A stretch of DNA of 53,361 nucleotides from Clostridia bacterium (GTDB lineage: Bacteria > Bacillota > Clostridia > Oscillospirales > CAG-272), in the NCBI GenBank assembly GCA_017399305.1, contig JAFQDK010000004.1, forward strand, positions 1 to 53,361. The letters run 5' to 3'. Shown piece after piece: positions 31,976 to 40,635 of this stretch (position 1 is the stretch's first letter; each line of letters starts with the position of its first letter). The notes below the pieces were generated by a model. That model was given only the letters and a program-made list of their open reading frames with translations, did not search any database and was not told where the DNA came from. The position numbers and the translations under genes are program-made.

Positions 31976-33730
31976 ATGTATAGAGGTTTATATTTTAAAA
32001 TAATACTTATACTTGTCGTCTTTATCCTGATAGTTATGAGCGTTGTCGGTGCGGTTCTTGTAAGCAACATTTTCAACTTTTACAACAACGAGTTTCTCGA
32101 CTGCATGGTTGACAATTTATCCGACGATGCACAGCTCAGGCTGTATCTTGAGGATGCCCTTGCAGACGGCGAAGATTCTACTGACACACAGAAAAACATA
32201 CTCGACTCATACAGCTCAAGGCTGGGTATTGACGACTACCGCAGTTACTATATCCTCGATGCCGATGGCAACTTCATCGCAGGCAGTGACGCCAAAGGCG
32301 AAACTCTGGCTCTCACACCGAACCTCATTTCTGCGATTAGCGGTTCTCTCGGCAATCAGAAAAGCAACGGGCTTGACTTTGCAGACTATGCTCTGCCGCT
32401 TGAAAACGGCGAAAACTCATGCATCATTTACATACGCGACACACAGGAGGAACTTCGCGAGGTAACATGGATGCTGTTTTCGATAATTCTGCAAGCGCTC
32501 TTTATCGGTCTGCTTATCGCATTTGTGCTTTCGTTCTTCCTTGCACGTGCGATATCAATGCCGCTGTCAAAGCTCACCGTCGGCGTGCAGAGAATCGCGG
32601 AGGGTAATTTTAAAGAAAAGATCCGCGTGCAATCCAACGATGAAATAGGTCTTTTGACCGAAAACTTCAACTACATGAGCCGCATGATATCCGAAAACCT
32701 TGACGAAATCAACGGCGAACGCGAAAAGCTGGAAACAGTGCTTTCCTGCCTTAAAGACGCGGTTATCTCCTTTGGCGATGACGGAAAGCCACTGCAGATA
32801 AACGATGCCGCGAAGAAGCTCTTTGCAAAAGAGAATCTCAGCGACCTGTCACTTGACTATATGTTCAGCTTGCTGAACTATGATAAAAACAATTTTGACG
32901 TTGACGCATCCGACGTCCCTGCCGTAACATACAATGACCGTATTTACGAGCTTTACTTCGGCAACATCCGCTACCGCGATGTCGAAAAGATGCGCGAGGG
33001 CATTATTCTGGTTATCCACGATGTAACTCAAAGCTATTCTCTCGACCGCAGCAGACGCGAGTTTGTGGCAAATGTTTCACACGAGCTCCGCACTCCGCTG
33101 ACAACTATCCGCATGGTCATAGAATCGCTTGCAGGTGATGAAAGCATCTCTTCAAACGAGCTTAACAAAAGCTTTCTTTCCATGGCAGATGCCGAAAGCG
33201 CGCGCATGGAAGTGCTTATCAAAAATCTGCTGACACTTTCACAGCTTGACAGCAAGACCGTTCAACTCAATATGCGCCCGATGAATATTACCGAATCACT
33301 TGAATCAATAGCAACCACCCTTGCGTACACAGCAGAAAAGAAAGATCAAACCCTCACCTTCACCGGCACTCACGAGCCGCTTATGGTTTACGGCGACAAG
33401 ATCCGCGTTGAGCAAATAATAATCAACATCGCGACAAACGCGGTAAAATACACAGGCGAAGGCGGCAAGATCGAGCTTGGTCTGCGAGATGCCGGAAGCA
33501 ATGTTGAAATCACCGTCAAGGATACCGGCGTGGGAATTCCAAAAGATGACCTGCCAAGACTTTTCGAGCGATTCTACCGCGTAGAAAAGGCGCGCAGCAG
33601 TGACAAGGGCGGCACCGGTCTCGGTCTTGCGATAGCAAAAGAATTTGCCATGGCTCACGGCGGCGATATCACCGTTGAAAGCGAAGTTGGCGTAGGTACA
33701 ACATTCACTATCACATTGCCTAAAGCATAA
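31976..33730 (+). CDS. walK: Sensor histidine kinase WalK-like
   Basis: Membrane kinase of 584 residues: transmembrane helix 1 (about 9-30), an extracellular sensor region (about 31-165), helix 2 (about 166-188), HAMP (about 190-240), a PAS-like domain (about 250-350), HisKA with phospho-accepting His369 in NVSHELRTPL, and HATPase with N box (IINIATNAVKY), G1 DTGVGIP, F box and G2 GGTGLGLAIAKEF. The sensor-HAMP-PAS-kinase order is that of WalK. It is paired with walR 11 bp upstream and followed by walH. Confidence 0.92.
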   Translation: MYRGLYFKIILILVVFILIVMSVVGAVLVSNIFNFYNNEFLDCMVDNLSDDAQLRLYLEDALADGEDSTDTQKNILDSYSSRLGIDDYRSYYILDADGNFIAGSDAKGETLALTPNLISAISGSLGNQKSNGLDFADYALPLENGENSCIIYIRDTQEELREVTWMLFSIILQALFIGLLIAFVLSFFLARAISMPLSKLTVGVQRIAEGNFKEKIRVQSNDEIGLLTENFNYMSRMISENLDEINGEREKLETVLSCLKDAVISFGDDGKPLQINDAAKKLFAKENLSDLSLDYMFSLLNYDKNNFDVDASDVPAVTYNDRIYELYFGNIRYRDVEKMREGIILVIHDVTQSYSLDRSRREFVANVSHELRTPLTTIRMVIESLAGDESISSNELNKSFLSMADAESARMEVLIKNLLTLSQLDSKTVQLNMRPMNITESLESIATTLAYTAEKKDQTLTFTGTHEPLMVYGDKIRVEQIIINIATNAVKYTGEGGKIELGLRDAGSNVEITVKDTGVGIPKDDLPRLFERFYRVEKARSSDKGGTGLGLAIAKEFAMAHGGDITVESEVGVGTTFTITLPKA

Positions 33731-33750
33731 TTTTAACGAAAGGAGCAAAC

Positions 33751-35103
33751 ATGGACAAGATAAAGGCTAAACCCATAGAAAAAATAAAGAACATCCTCAT
33801 TGTACTGCTTACGCTGTCCATGCTTGTTCTTGCGGTTATCTATATCGGCGGCTCACAACTCATGTCAAACCGCGCCGCAATAAACACAGCAGATATGCCA
33901 AGCGGCGCTGTAAAAGCCGGATCTGCGGACACTTCCGCCGACCCGATTCATGAAAAAAAGCTGCTTGCGGTTTCATATGTGGGTATCCGCTATAGCGAAA
34001 AGGTCGGCGGCGCATACGGAAGCGAAAGTGCATCCGATGCACTTGTCGCCTTTGCAAAAGAACAGATACACGCTATGCTTTCATCTGACTCTCGGCTGAC
34101 TCCTTCAACCAGAGAAGATTTTATCGAGGCGACAACAGGCGACTTCATCTACATCAGCCTTGCTTCTCCTCTGCCATATCAGGCGATATACGCGCTTTGC
34201 GGCGAATATGTCGGCGCGGCAAGCAGCTCACATGCGGCAAACGCTGACAAAATGCTGATAACATTTGACGTGTACGGTAATTCAAAGCTGCGTCTCTCTG
34301 ACGGAACGAAATTCTACACCGCAACAAAATCAGCAAATCTGTCGCTCACCGAAATAGCGACACTTGCCGGCGACTCTCGTCTGATGCCGTTCTCCATAAC
34401 CGAAAACGGCATAGCAATAAGCAGTGCATCGCCCAAAATGCAACGCCTTTCAATCAAAGAAAACACGCCGCTTGATACAAAGCAACAAGGCGAACTGCTA
34501 TTCACACTAGGATACAATCCCGAATCAATACCGATGGCGGCAATTGAAGAAGCAAGCATCAGTGCGGTTTCGCCGCTAGGCTCACTGACCGTAACGGCTG
34601 ACGGCATAAATTATACTGCCGCACTTGACAGTGGTATTCCCATGTCCGACTTTATGCCTGCTGCAAAAAATGCGGTTGATATCGGTATGTACGATGTTCT
34701 TATAGCGTCCGTATCTTTGGCAGAATCACTGCGAAGCATTGCCCCCGATACACTGGGCGGCGCTCTTTCCCTCTGCCTAAGCGGCATATACCACGACAGC
34801 GGCGTTTACACCGTTGAGCTTGGTCTTGCCGACGGCGGCATCGTTATAAGCGGCGAAGCTTATCCGTATTTTGCCAAGATCACCGCGAAAAGCGGAAGAT
34901 TTGAGAGCATTGATATACGTTTTCTCACGGTGCATAAAAACAACTACACAGGTTCTGCATTCCCCTCAAAATGGAACTTTGACTACGCCGCAAGCAACGC
35001 TGATATAAAATCATTCAAGCTTTGCTACGCTCCTAATACTATCCCTGCAGACGATGTCAGTGCCGAATGGCATTACACTGTGATCGGAGGCGGCGAAGAA
35101 TGA
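33751..35103 (+). CDS. WalH/YycH-like membrane-anchored regulatory protein
   Basis: A 450-residue protein with a short cytoplasmic N-terminus, one transmembrane helix (about 15-35) and a large extracytoplasmic part. Sequence similarity to YycH is not obvious by eye; identification rests on its position after walK, the bitopic topology and the adjacent walI-like gene. In Bacillus, WalH and WalI form a membrane complex with WalK and damp its activity. It overlaps the next gene by 4 bases. AAAGGAG lies 7 bases upstream of the ATG. Confidence 0.62.
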   Translation: MDKIKAKPIEKIKNILIVLLTLSMLVLAVIYIGGSQLMSNRAAINTADMPSGAVKAGSADTSADPIHEKKLLAVSYVGIRYSEKVGGAYGSESASDALVAFAKEQIHAMLSSDSRLTPSTREDFIEATTGDFIYISLASPLPYQAIYALCGEYVGAASSSHAANADKMLITFDVYGNSKLRLSDGTKFYTATKSANLSLTEIATLAGDSRLMPFSITENGIAISSASPKMQRLSIKENTPLDTKQQGELLFTLGYNPESIPMAAIEEASISAVSPLGSLTVTADGINYTAALDSGIPMSDFMPAAKNAVDIGMYDVLIASVSLAESLRSIAPDTLGGALSLCLSGIYHDSGVYTVELGLADGGIVISGEAYPYFAKITAKSGRFESIDIRFLTVHKNNYTGSAFPSKWNFDYAASNADIKSFKLCYAPNTIPADDVSAEWHYTVIGGGEE

Positions 35104-35957
35104 ACTGGAAACACACAAAAACACTTTTGCTGATACTGCTTGCCGCAGTAAACATATTTCTTGCATTTCTTGCAACAAACTTCTACAGCGAAAACAACTT
35201 CACCAATGACAATACTGCCGCTTCCGCGGCAAAAATTCTCGAAAAAAACGGAATTGTAGTTGACAAAGCAATGCTGAGTGCGCGCAATGATTCTGCCGAT
35301 GTACTGCTTTGTAACTATGACCGCGAACAATATCTCTGCGCGGTTGCCGCATTGCTGTTTGGAAAAGAAGCTGACGGCATATACCGCTTGCCAAACGGCA
35401 TACGTGCCGAAACGTATGAGGGCGCGTCTGCCACTATCGGCTATGACCTGTCGCTGGATTACACTTCAACAGAGCTTGCCGGCAAGGGCGAGGTGCTGAG
35501 GGGAATCACGCATTCTCCGGAAGCCGGCGAGGTTAAGGCAGAGAAAAGAATGCTTGAGACGCTTCTGGCACTGCCAAGCGGCTCTCTTGAAAACGCAGAA
35601 TGTATCAAAGCCGGAGTATACACGTTCATCACCGTCGATCAGGTGGAAAATGGACTGCCCCTGTTCGGTATGCACTGCGTATTCGGAATAAAAGAAGAGA
35701 AGATAGTCTACGCAAACGGAAAGCACCTTTTCTGCGTACCCGAAGAAAAATACAGCGCACCTATACTAAACCGTATAAATATACTGTTTAGTGAAAAGGA
35801 ACGCGGCGTCACAGGGACAGTGAAAGATATCACTTTCTGCTACACGCTTTACGAGGATGCAAAAACGGATAAAATGATGCTTGTTCCGTCATATACTGTC
35901 ACGTATAGTAACAAAAATGTGACAGCAATCAACGCGCTCAACAAAGAATTATACTAA
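35100..35957 (+). CDS. WalI/YycI-like two-component regulatory protein
   Basis: A 285-residue bitopic protein. The N-terminus MNWKHTKTLLLILLAAVNIF closely follows the YycI pattern (MDWKRTKTIFIIVFLILDIF-type): short basic start, then a transmembrane helix (about 8-25), and an extracytoplasmic domain with YycI-like repeats. The ATG at 35100 overlaps the WalH-like stop (ATGA); a longer frame from 35067 is rejected. It ends the seven-gene run, and the walJ nuclease gene usual in Bacillus is absent; murA follows with its own promoter. Confidence 0.75.
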   Translation: MNWKHTKTLLLILLAAVNIFLAFLATNFYSENNFTNDNTAASAAKILEKNGIVVDKAMLSARNDSADVLLCNYDREQYLCAVAALLFGKEADGIYRLPNGIRAETYEGASATIGYDLSLDYTSTELAGKGEVLRGITHSPEAGEVKAEKRMLETLLALPSGSLENAECIKAGVYTFITVDQVENGLPLFGMHCVFGIKEEKIVYANGKHLFCVPEEKYSAPILNRINILFSEKERGVTGTVKDITFCYTLYEDAKTDKMMLVPSYTVTYSNKNVTAINALNKELY

Positions 35958-35972
35958 AATTTGTTTTTCCCC

Positions 35973-36001
35973 TTTTCAATCGTGTAATTTTATGTTATAT
36001 T
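35973..36001 (+). promoter_or_regulatory. Promoter of murA
   Basis: TTTTCA (35973-35978), 17-bp spacer, TATATT (35996-36001), in a 129-bp gap between walI and murA. The -35 is weak. No terminator is visible after walI. Confidence 0.45.
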
Positions 36002-36086
36002 ATATAAGTAACAGTCTAATTCTGTTTCATTTTTGTGTTTGCCAAGCTGCAAACAAGCTTCCCCGTGAAGAAAGGAAAACAGCTTT

Positions 36087-37343
36087 ATGGATAAAATCGT
36101 AATCAACGGCGGTACTCCCCTTGAAGGTACTGTAGAGATCAGCGGTGCAAAAAATGCTGCTCTGCCGATACTTATGGGTACTATACTCACAGGCGACCGC
36201 TGCGTTATAGAGAACGTACCCGAAATCCTTGATGTTGACCTCACTCTTGAGATCCTCGAAAAAATGGGTGCAATGGTTCGCCGCGACCACACTACTGTAG
36301 AAATCGACACAACAGATATCCAGCCCGGCAAATCCCCCTATGAGCTGGTTAGCAGAATGCGCGGTTCTACATACCTCATCGGCGCGGAGCTTGGCAGATT
36401 TAAAGAGGCGAAAGTCGGCATGACCGGCGGTTGCAATTTCGGTATCCGCCCGATTGACCAGCACGTCAAAGGCTTTGAAGCCCTCGGCGCAAAGGTTGAC
36501 ACCAGAGGCGGCTTTGTCGAAGCCAGAGCTGACGAGCTTGTAGGTGCAGAGGTTTATTTTGACGTTGTATCTGTAGGCGCTACTGTAAATGTTATCCTCG
36601 CAAGCGTATTTGCAAAAGGCACGACAGTACTTGAAAATGCTGCGCGCGAGCCTCACATCGTTGACCTTGCAAACTTCCTCAATGCATGCGGCGCAAACAT
36701 CACCGGTGCAGGTACCGAAGTTATCAAGATCAAGGGCGTTGAAAAGCTTCACGGCTCAAGCTATGCAATCATACCCGATATGATAGAGGCAGGCACATTT
36801 ATGTTTGCCGCAGCCGCAACAGGCGGCAATGTCAAGGTGAATAACGTTATTCCCAAGCACCTTGATTCTATCTCAGCAAAGCTCACCGAAATGGGCGTAT
36901 ATGTAGAAGAACTTGACGACGCCATCATCGTTAAGCGCGATGGCGAAATGAAAAACATAAATGTAAAAACCCGTCCGTACCCCGGATTCCCCACTGATAT
37001 GCAACCGCAGATGACAGCATTGCTCTGCTTTGCAAACGGGGACAGCAAGGTGACCGAGCGTGTCTGGAACAACCGTTTCCGCTATGTTGAAGAGCTTCGC
37101 AAGACGGGCGCAAACATCGACATTGCCGGTGAAACAGCAATCATCCACGGTGGCGCTGAGCTTGTCGGCGCACCGATGAAGTCAGTTGACCTGCGTGCAG
37201 GTGCGGCAATGGTAATTATGGGGCTTGCCATAAACGGCAGAACCGAGATAACCGATATCCACACAATTGAGCGCGGATATGACAATATAGTTAAAAAGCT
37301 TCGTGCGCTTGGCGCAGATATCCGTAAAGTTCAGATAAGATAA
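36087..37343 (+). CDS. murA: UDP-N-acetylglucosamine 1-carboxyvinyltransferase
   Basis: First committed step of peptidoglycan synthesis: adds enolpyruvate from PEP to UDP-GlcNAc. The 418-residue protein has the Lys-Asn pair in SGAKNAALPIL (about 19-29) and the active-site cysteine in TGGCNFGIRPIDQH (about 113-126), the residue targeted by fosfomycin, so intrinsic resistance by Cys-to-Asp change is not predicted. The loop differs from the common PGGCAIG form (M-T and N-F replacements), as in a MurA2-like paralogue. C-terminal ERGYDNIVKKLRALGADI is normal. Terminator at 37344. Confidence 0.95.
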   Translation: MDKIVINGGTPLEGTVEISGAKNAALPILMGTILTGDRCVIENVPEILDVDLTLEILEKMGAMVRRDHTTVEIDTTDIQPGKSPYELVSRMRGSTYLIGAELGRFKEAKVGMTGGCNFGIRPIDQHVKGFEALGAKVDTRGGFVEARADELVGAEVYFDVVSVGATVNVILASVFAKGTTVLENAAREPHIVDLANFLNACGANITGAGTEVIKIKGVEKLHGSSYAIIPDMIEAGTFMFAAAATGGNVKVNNVIPKHLDSISAKLTEMGVYVEELDDAIIVKRDGEMKNINVKTRPYPGFPTDMQPQMTALLCFANGDSKVTERVWNNRFRYVEELRKTGANIDIAGETAIIHGGAELVGAPMKSVDLRAGAAMVIMGLAINGRTEITDIHTIERGYDNIVKKLRALGADIRKVQIR

Positions 37344-37371
37344 AAAAAGGACTGCTTTCGCAGTCCTTTTT
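37344..37371. terminator. Bidirectional terminator between murA and 37376-38314
   Basis: A 12-bp stem AAAAAGGACTGC / GCAGTCCTTTTT with a TTTC loop, starting at the murA stop. A reverse-complement form with a GAAA loop is at 38394-38421, so the intervening gene is flanked by mirror-image hairpins. Confidence 0.9.
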
Positions 37372-37375
37372 ATTT

Positions 37376-38314
37376 TTAGTCAAGCTTTCTGTATGTAGCA
37401 GACTTGCCGTTTGCCTTAAAGATGTCAGCAACAGTGCCCCATGCGCCAAGTGCCGCAAAAACAATACCCATAACGATATTGCCAACAATAGCGGAGTTGA
37501 ACTCTGAGTCTTGCATAAAAAATCCAAAGGCTTCAATGCTTTCACCGATGGTGAGGTATGCACCCTCATCCTTGAACACAGATTGCACAACAAGCACGCT
37601 TGAAGTAAGTTCGGCAAGGATAACACAAACAATTACAACTACCGTCACAATAACAGCCTTTGCCTTGCACTGCTTGCCACGCAAAATGTCATAGCCCTTG
37701 CCGGCAAGAAATCCGATAAGCAGACCGATTGCAGAAAAGAACCAGCCGAGATATGACGCAATTGCCCACGGGATAGCACCGAGAATACCGCCGCAGATTG
37801 CACCAACCGCACCGATTAAAACGCCGTTTGACTTTTCATTTGCCGCCTCTTTCTGCTCTGCTATTGTATTGTTCAATGTATCTGCACACGCACTGTGCAT
37901 GGGAATTACGATTCCGTCAGGAGTAAGTACGGGGACTGTTGCCCCCTCCATTCCGCAATGCATACATATGCCGGAACCGGGGATTGTCTGCGCACCGAGG
38001 AATGCCACAAGAGTTTCTGCAAGGGCGGTATATACCTTCATTGTGCCGATAGTATCCTGTACTTTTACAAGAACAAAATTTTCCTCAACTGCACTGGCAA
38101 TTATGCGATATTCCTTTTTCACATCAGCTCTGCTGAGATACTCAATGATTACAGCGCGTTGAGTGGCATCGGCTTTAATGGCATACGCCAGCGCTTTCCA
38201 GCCGCTACCCTCCAGCATGGTGAGCATATAGCCGTGATAATTGCCGTATGCAACGCCCTCCTTAACAGAAAGACCGTTCTCAGCAGCAAATTTTTTAATT
38301 CCACTTCCTACCAT
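37376..38314 (-). CDS. Unknown zinc-knuckle, multi-pass membrane protein
   Basis: No family recognised. The 312-residue product has a cytoplasmic N-terminal domain (about 1-105), a treble-clef/zinc-knuckle-like CMHCG (about 117-121) with a later HSAC (about 140-143) that could bind one zinc, and four transmembrane helices (about 163-180, 184-203, 220-240, 275-297). AAGGAG lies 7 bases before the ATG. It has its own promoter and terminators on both sides, so it is a single-gene unit. It could be a membrane sensor or stress protein; this is only a guess. Confidence 0.8.
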   Translation of the reverse strand: MVGSGIKKFAAENGLSVKEGVAYGNYHGYMLTMLEGSGWKALAYAIKADATQRAVIIEYLSRADVKKEYRIIASAVEENFVLVKVQDTIGTMKVYTALAETLVAFLGAQTIPGSGICMHCGMEGATVPVLTPDGIVIPMHSACADTLNNTIAEQKEAANEKSNGVLIGAVGAICGGILGAIPWAIASYLGWFFSAIGLLIGFLAGKGYDILRGKQCKAKAVIVTVVVIVCVILAELTSSVLVVQSVFKDEGAYLTIGESIEAFGFFMQDSEFNSAIVGNIVMGIVFAALGAWGTVADIFKANGKSATYRKLD

Positions 38315-38354
38315 ATTTGTTCTCCTTTGTATATTTCTGCAAATCTACAGTTCT

Positions 38355-38383
38355 ATTATATATCGAAAAACGTCGATACGCAA
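38355..38383 (-). promoter_or_regulatory. Promoter of 37376-38314 with a palindromic spacer
   Basis: Minus-strand TTGCGT (38378-38383), 17-bp spacer, TATAAT (38355-38360). Within and overlapping the spacer TATCGA and TCGATA face each other, a possible operator. Confidence 0.7.
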
Positions 38384-38393
38384 GTATAAACAC

Positions 38394-38421
38394 AAAAAGG
38401 ACTGCGAAAGCAGTCCTTTTT
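38394..38421. terminator. Terminator of the ackA-DUF2877 pair
   Basis: Stem AAAAAGGACTGC / GCAGTCCTTTTT with a GAAA loop, 4 bases after the DUF2877 stop on the minus strand. It is also oriented to act on the plus strand. Confidence 0.85.
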
Positions 38422-38425
38422 ATGT

Positions 38426-39223
38426 TTATTTTTTTATCATCATTCTTGCGGCGGTAAGTGCACCTATCATTGTGTCGGTTCCGCTTGACGCGCCCATTGC
38501 AAGCACAAAATCCACGTCCTCTTTGAAGTCGCCCTCTCCGAATATCGCACGTACTGCACGATCGTATACGGTAAAATAACGTCTGCCGAGCACAGCAGAT
38601 ATGTATGCGGCGCTTATAAGAGTGGTTCGGTCAAGATTGTCAAAGACAGCCTCGCGAAGCGACACCGCCGGTATGCTGAGAGCATTGAGCACTGCAAAGA
38701 ATCCACACAAAAAGTCATCGCCGGACGGGGTGAGTCCGCGCCCGAGTCCGATAAGCTTTACAGCAGCATTGATATCGCCCTTTTGAAGTCCCTCTATCGC
38801 GTCTGAGCAACCAACGCGATTTTTCTTTATAAAATCAAGGATGCCCTGTTCAGAGCCTTTCTCTTTTACATATTCATATATCGCCGAAACTCTTTCCTCG
38901 GATGCATCACCCAAAGGCTCATATCCGCGAGGTACATCACACGAAAGCGAAATGTCATAGCATTTGTCGCCCAAGGTCAGCTGGTTTTCGGAGAGAACCA
39001 CAATGTCATCAACGCTTGCAGACACCTCTACCGAAAATGCAGCAAAATCCGGAACAGCTACGCCAAAGGGGACAACCCCCCATTTTGCATCATGAAAAAG
39101 CAAGGTCTCATTTTTGATCTTGCAGTAAATCCCCTGGGAAAATGCACCGCAAACAGTGCCGCTTTCGCCCTTTTCGGCAATACGGCGGGCAATTTTGCCC
39201 GCCGATAGATTCAATATGCTCAT
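38426..39223 (-). CDS. DUF2877 protein (AllH-like)
   Basis: A 265-residue cytoplasmic protein with the DUF2877 signature LGRGLTPSGDDFLCGFFA (about 177-194). DUF2877 is known as the AllH subunit of oxamic transcarbamylase (AllFGH) in the purine/allantoin pathway, where carbamoyl phosphate is made. Here AllF and AllG homologues are not adjacent. Its start overlaps the acetate-kinase-family gene stop by 4 bases (ATGA), implying coupled translation and a joint role, perhaps around an acyl or carbamoyl phosphate. Function inferred, not shown. Confidence 0.8.
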   Translation of the reverse strand: MSILNLSAGKIARRIAEKGESGTVCGAFSQGIYCKIKNETLLFHDAKWGVVPFGVAVPDFAAFSVEVSASVDDIVVLSENQLTLGDKCYDISLSCDVPRGYEPLGDASEERVSAIYEYVKEKGSEQGILDFIKKNRVGCSDAIEGLQKGDINAAVKLIGLGRGLTPSGDDFLCGFFAVLNALSIPAVSLREAVFDNLDRTTLISAAYISAVLGRRYFTVYDRAVRAIFGEGDFKEDVDFVLAMGASSGTDTMIGALTAARMMIKK

Positions 39224-40416
39224 TTGTTAAGGCTGTACTCGTAGGTCTTGGTAGCAACCATCTGCTCTTCATCGGTTGCAACAACAAAGATCTTAACTGC
39301 GCTGTCAGCCGCGGAGATCTCACACTCACCCTTGACAGAGTTATTCTTATCAGCATCAAGCTTTACGCCAAAACAAGCAAGCTTTTCGCAAACCATGCGA
39401 CGAACAGTCTTGGAGTTTTCGCCGATACCGCCGGCAAATGTAATATAATCAAGACCGCCCATCTCTGCATAGAATGAGCCGATGTATTTAACAATAGATG
39501 CAACAAGCATATCAATTGCAAGCTTTGCACGCTCGTTGCCGTTGTTTGCAGCTTCTTCAATAAAGCGAAGGTCGCTGTCAACGCCTGAAATACCGAGAAG
39601 ACCGCCGTTCTTTGCAAAGCCGGTGGTGATCTCATCCATAGTAAGTCCCTCATTCATCAGGAAGGGTACTACATATGCATCAATGTCGCCTACACGTGCC
39701 GCGTGGGGCAGACCTGTCTGAGGAGTGAAGCCGAATGAGCAGTCAACACTCTTGCCGTCTTTGATAGCGCAAAGAGAAGAAGATCCGCCAAGGTGGCAGG
39801 AAACCGCCTTGAATTCGCTCTTTCCTGTGAGTTCGGGCAGATGACGCGCGGTATATTCATGGGAGTGACCGTGGAATCCAAAACGCTGAATTCCGTATTT
39901 TTCATACCACTCATAAGGTACCGCATAAAGGCGGCGCTCCATTGGAATCGTCATATGGAATGCTGTCTCAAAAGAGCCAACCAGAAGCGCATCAGGGAGC
40001 ATGGACTTGAACTCTCCAATAGCGTCGAGATAGGGGCGATTGTGTGCAGGAGCGATAAAGAGATAGTCGTTCATTGCGCCGAGAACCTCATCATCAAGCT
40101 CAAATACGCCGTGATGTCCCTTTGCAAGTACGGTCTTAAAACCAACTGCACTGATCTCCTTGATATCACTAAGGATATTCTGCTTTTTATCAAGTAGGTC
40201 AGCAAGGAAAAGCGCAATGCCGTCAGCATACTTCGGTACGGCAAGATGATCTTTCTCAATCTTTTCGCCTGTTGCGACATTTGTGAACGAATAGATAGCC
40301 TCGGTCTCACTGCCGACTCTTTCAACCTTTGCGGTAGCATAAACCTTTTTCTCAGGCATCTCATAAAGCTTGAACTTAAGCGAGGTAGAACCTACATTGC
40401 AAACTAAAATTTTCAT
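39220..40416 (-). CDS. Acetate/propionate kinase family protein, divergent
   Basis: Acyl-phosphate + ADP to acyl acid + ATP in this family. The 398-residue length fits acetate kinase. The fold's motifs are present: NVGSTSLKFKL (residues 7-17, usual NAGSSSLKFQ), RFGFHGHSHEY, HLGGSSSLCAIKDGKS, and GGIGENSKTVRRM. But the usual GFTPLEGL-MGTRSGDIDP segment is GFTPQTGLPHAARVGDIDA; the arginine and the aspartates remain. No pta gene is adjacent. It may use acetyl phosphate or another acyl (carbamoyl) phosphate. ATG at 40416 has AGGAG upstream; frames starting earlier are rejected. An extended -10 TGgTATAAT lies at 40451-40459. Confidence 0.85.
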   Translation of the reverse strand: MKILVCNVGSTSLKFKLYEMPEKKVYATAKVERVGSETEAIYSFTNVATGEKIEKDHLAVPKYADGIALFLADLLDKKQNILSDIKEISAVGFKTVLAKGHHGVFELDDEVLGAMNDYLFIAPAHNRPYLDAIGEFKSMLPDALLVGSFETAFHMTIPMERRLYAVPYEWYEKYGIQRFGFHGHSHEYTARHLPELTGKSEFKAVSCHLGGSSSLCAIKDGKSVDCSFGFTPQTGLPHAARVGDIDAYVVPFLMNEGLTMDEITTGFAKNGGLLGISGVDSDLRFIEEAANNGNERAKLAIDMLVASIVKYIGSFYAEMGGLDYITFAGGIGENSKTVRRMVCEKLACFGVKLDADKNNSVKGECEISAADSAVKIFVVATDEEQMVATKTYEYSLNK

Positions 40417-40450
40417 GATTCTCTCCTGTAAGAAATTTTTTAACATATTC

Positions 40451-40459
40451 ATTATACCA
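40451..40459 (-). promoter_or_regulatory. Extended -10 promoter of the ackA-like gene
   Basis: Minus-strand TGGTATAAT, with TATAAT at 40451-40456, about 35 bases upstream of the ATG at 40416. No clear -35. Confidence 0.5.
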
Positions 40460-40571
40460 TAAAGATACAAGTTTTTATACTAAATTTTAAAATCAGACCG
40501 TATAAAAATTAGGAAGACTAAAACACGCTCTTGCATTTTTCACCCAAAATATTGCAAAAAGCATCTTGCAC

Positions 40572-40599
40572 TTGACATGACGCAAAAAAATGTTAAAAT
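40572..40599 (+). promoter_or_regulatory. Promoter of the lipoprotein gene 40636
   Basis: TTGACA (40572-40577), 16-bp spacer, TAAAAT (40594-40599) with TG just upstream; a strong sigma-A site. Confidence 0.72.
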
Positions 40600-40635
40600 A
40601 GTAATGTGGTAAATTATTCTTATAAGGAGAAAAAT

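Noticed and set aside
36027-36752. 241-codon open frame on the minus strand inside murA
   Set aside because: A shadow of murA; the plus strand carries all MurA motifs.
40417-40635. Riboswitch between the ackA-like gene and the lipoprotein gene
   Set aside because: 219 bp with two divergent promoters; no conserved aptamer-like pattern or leader hairpin seen.
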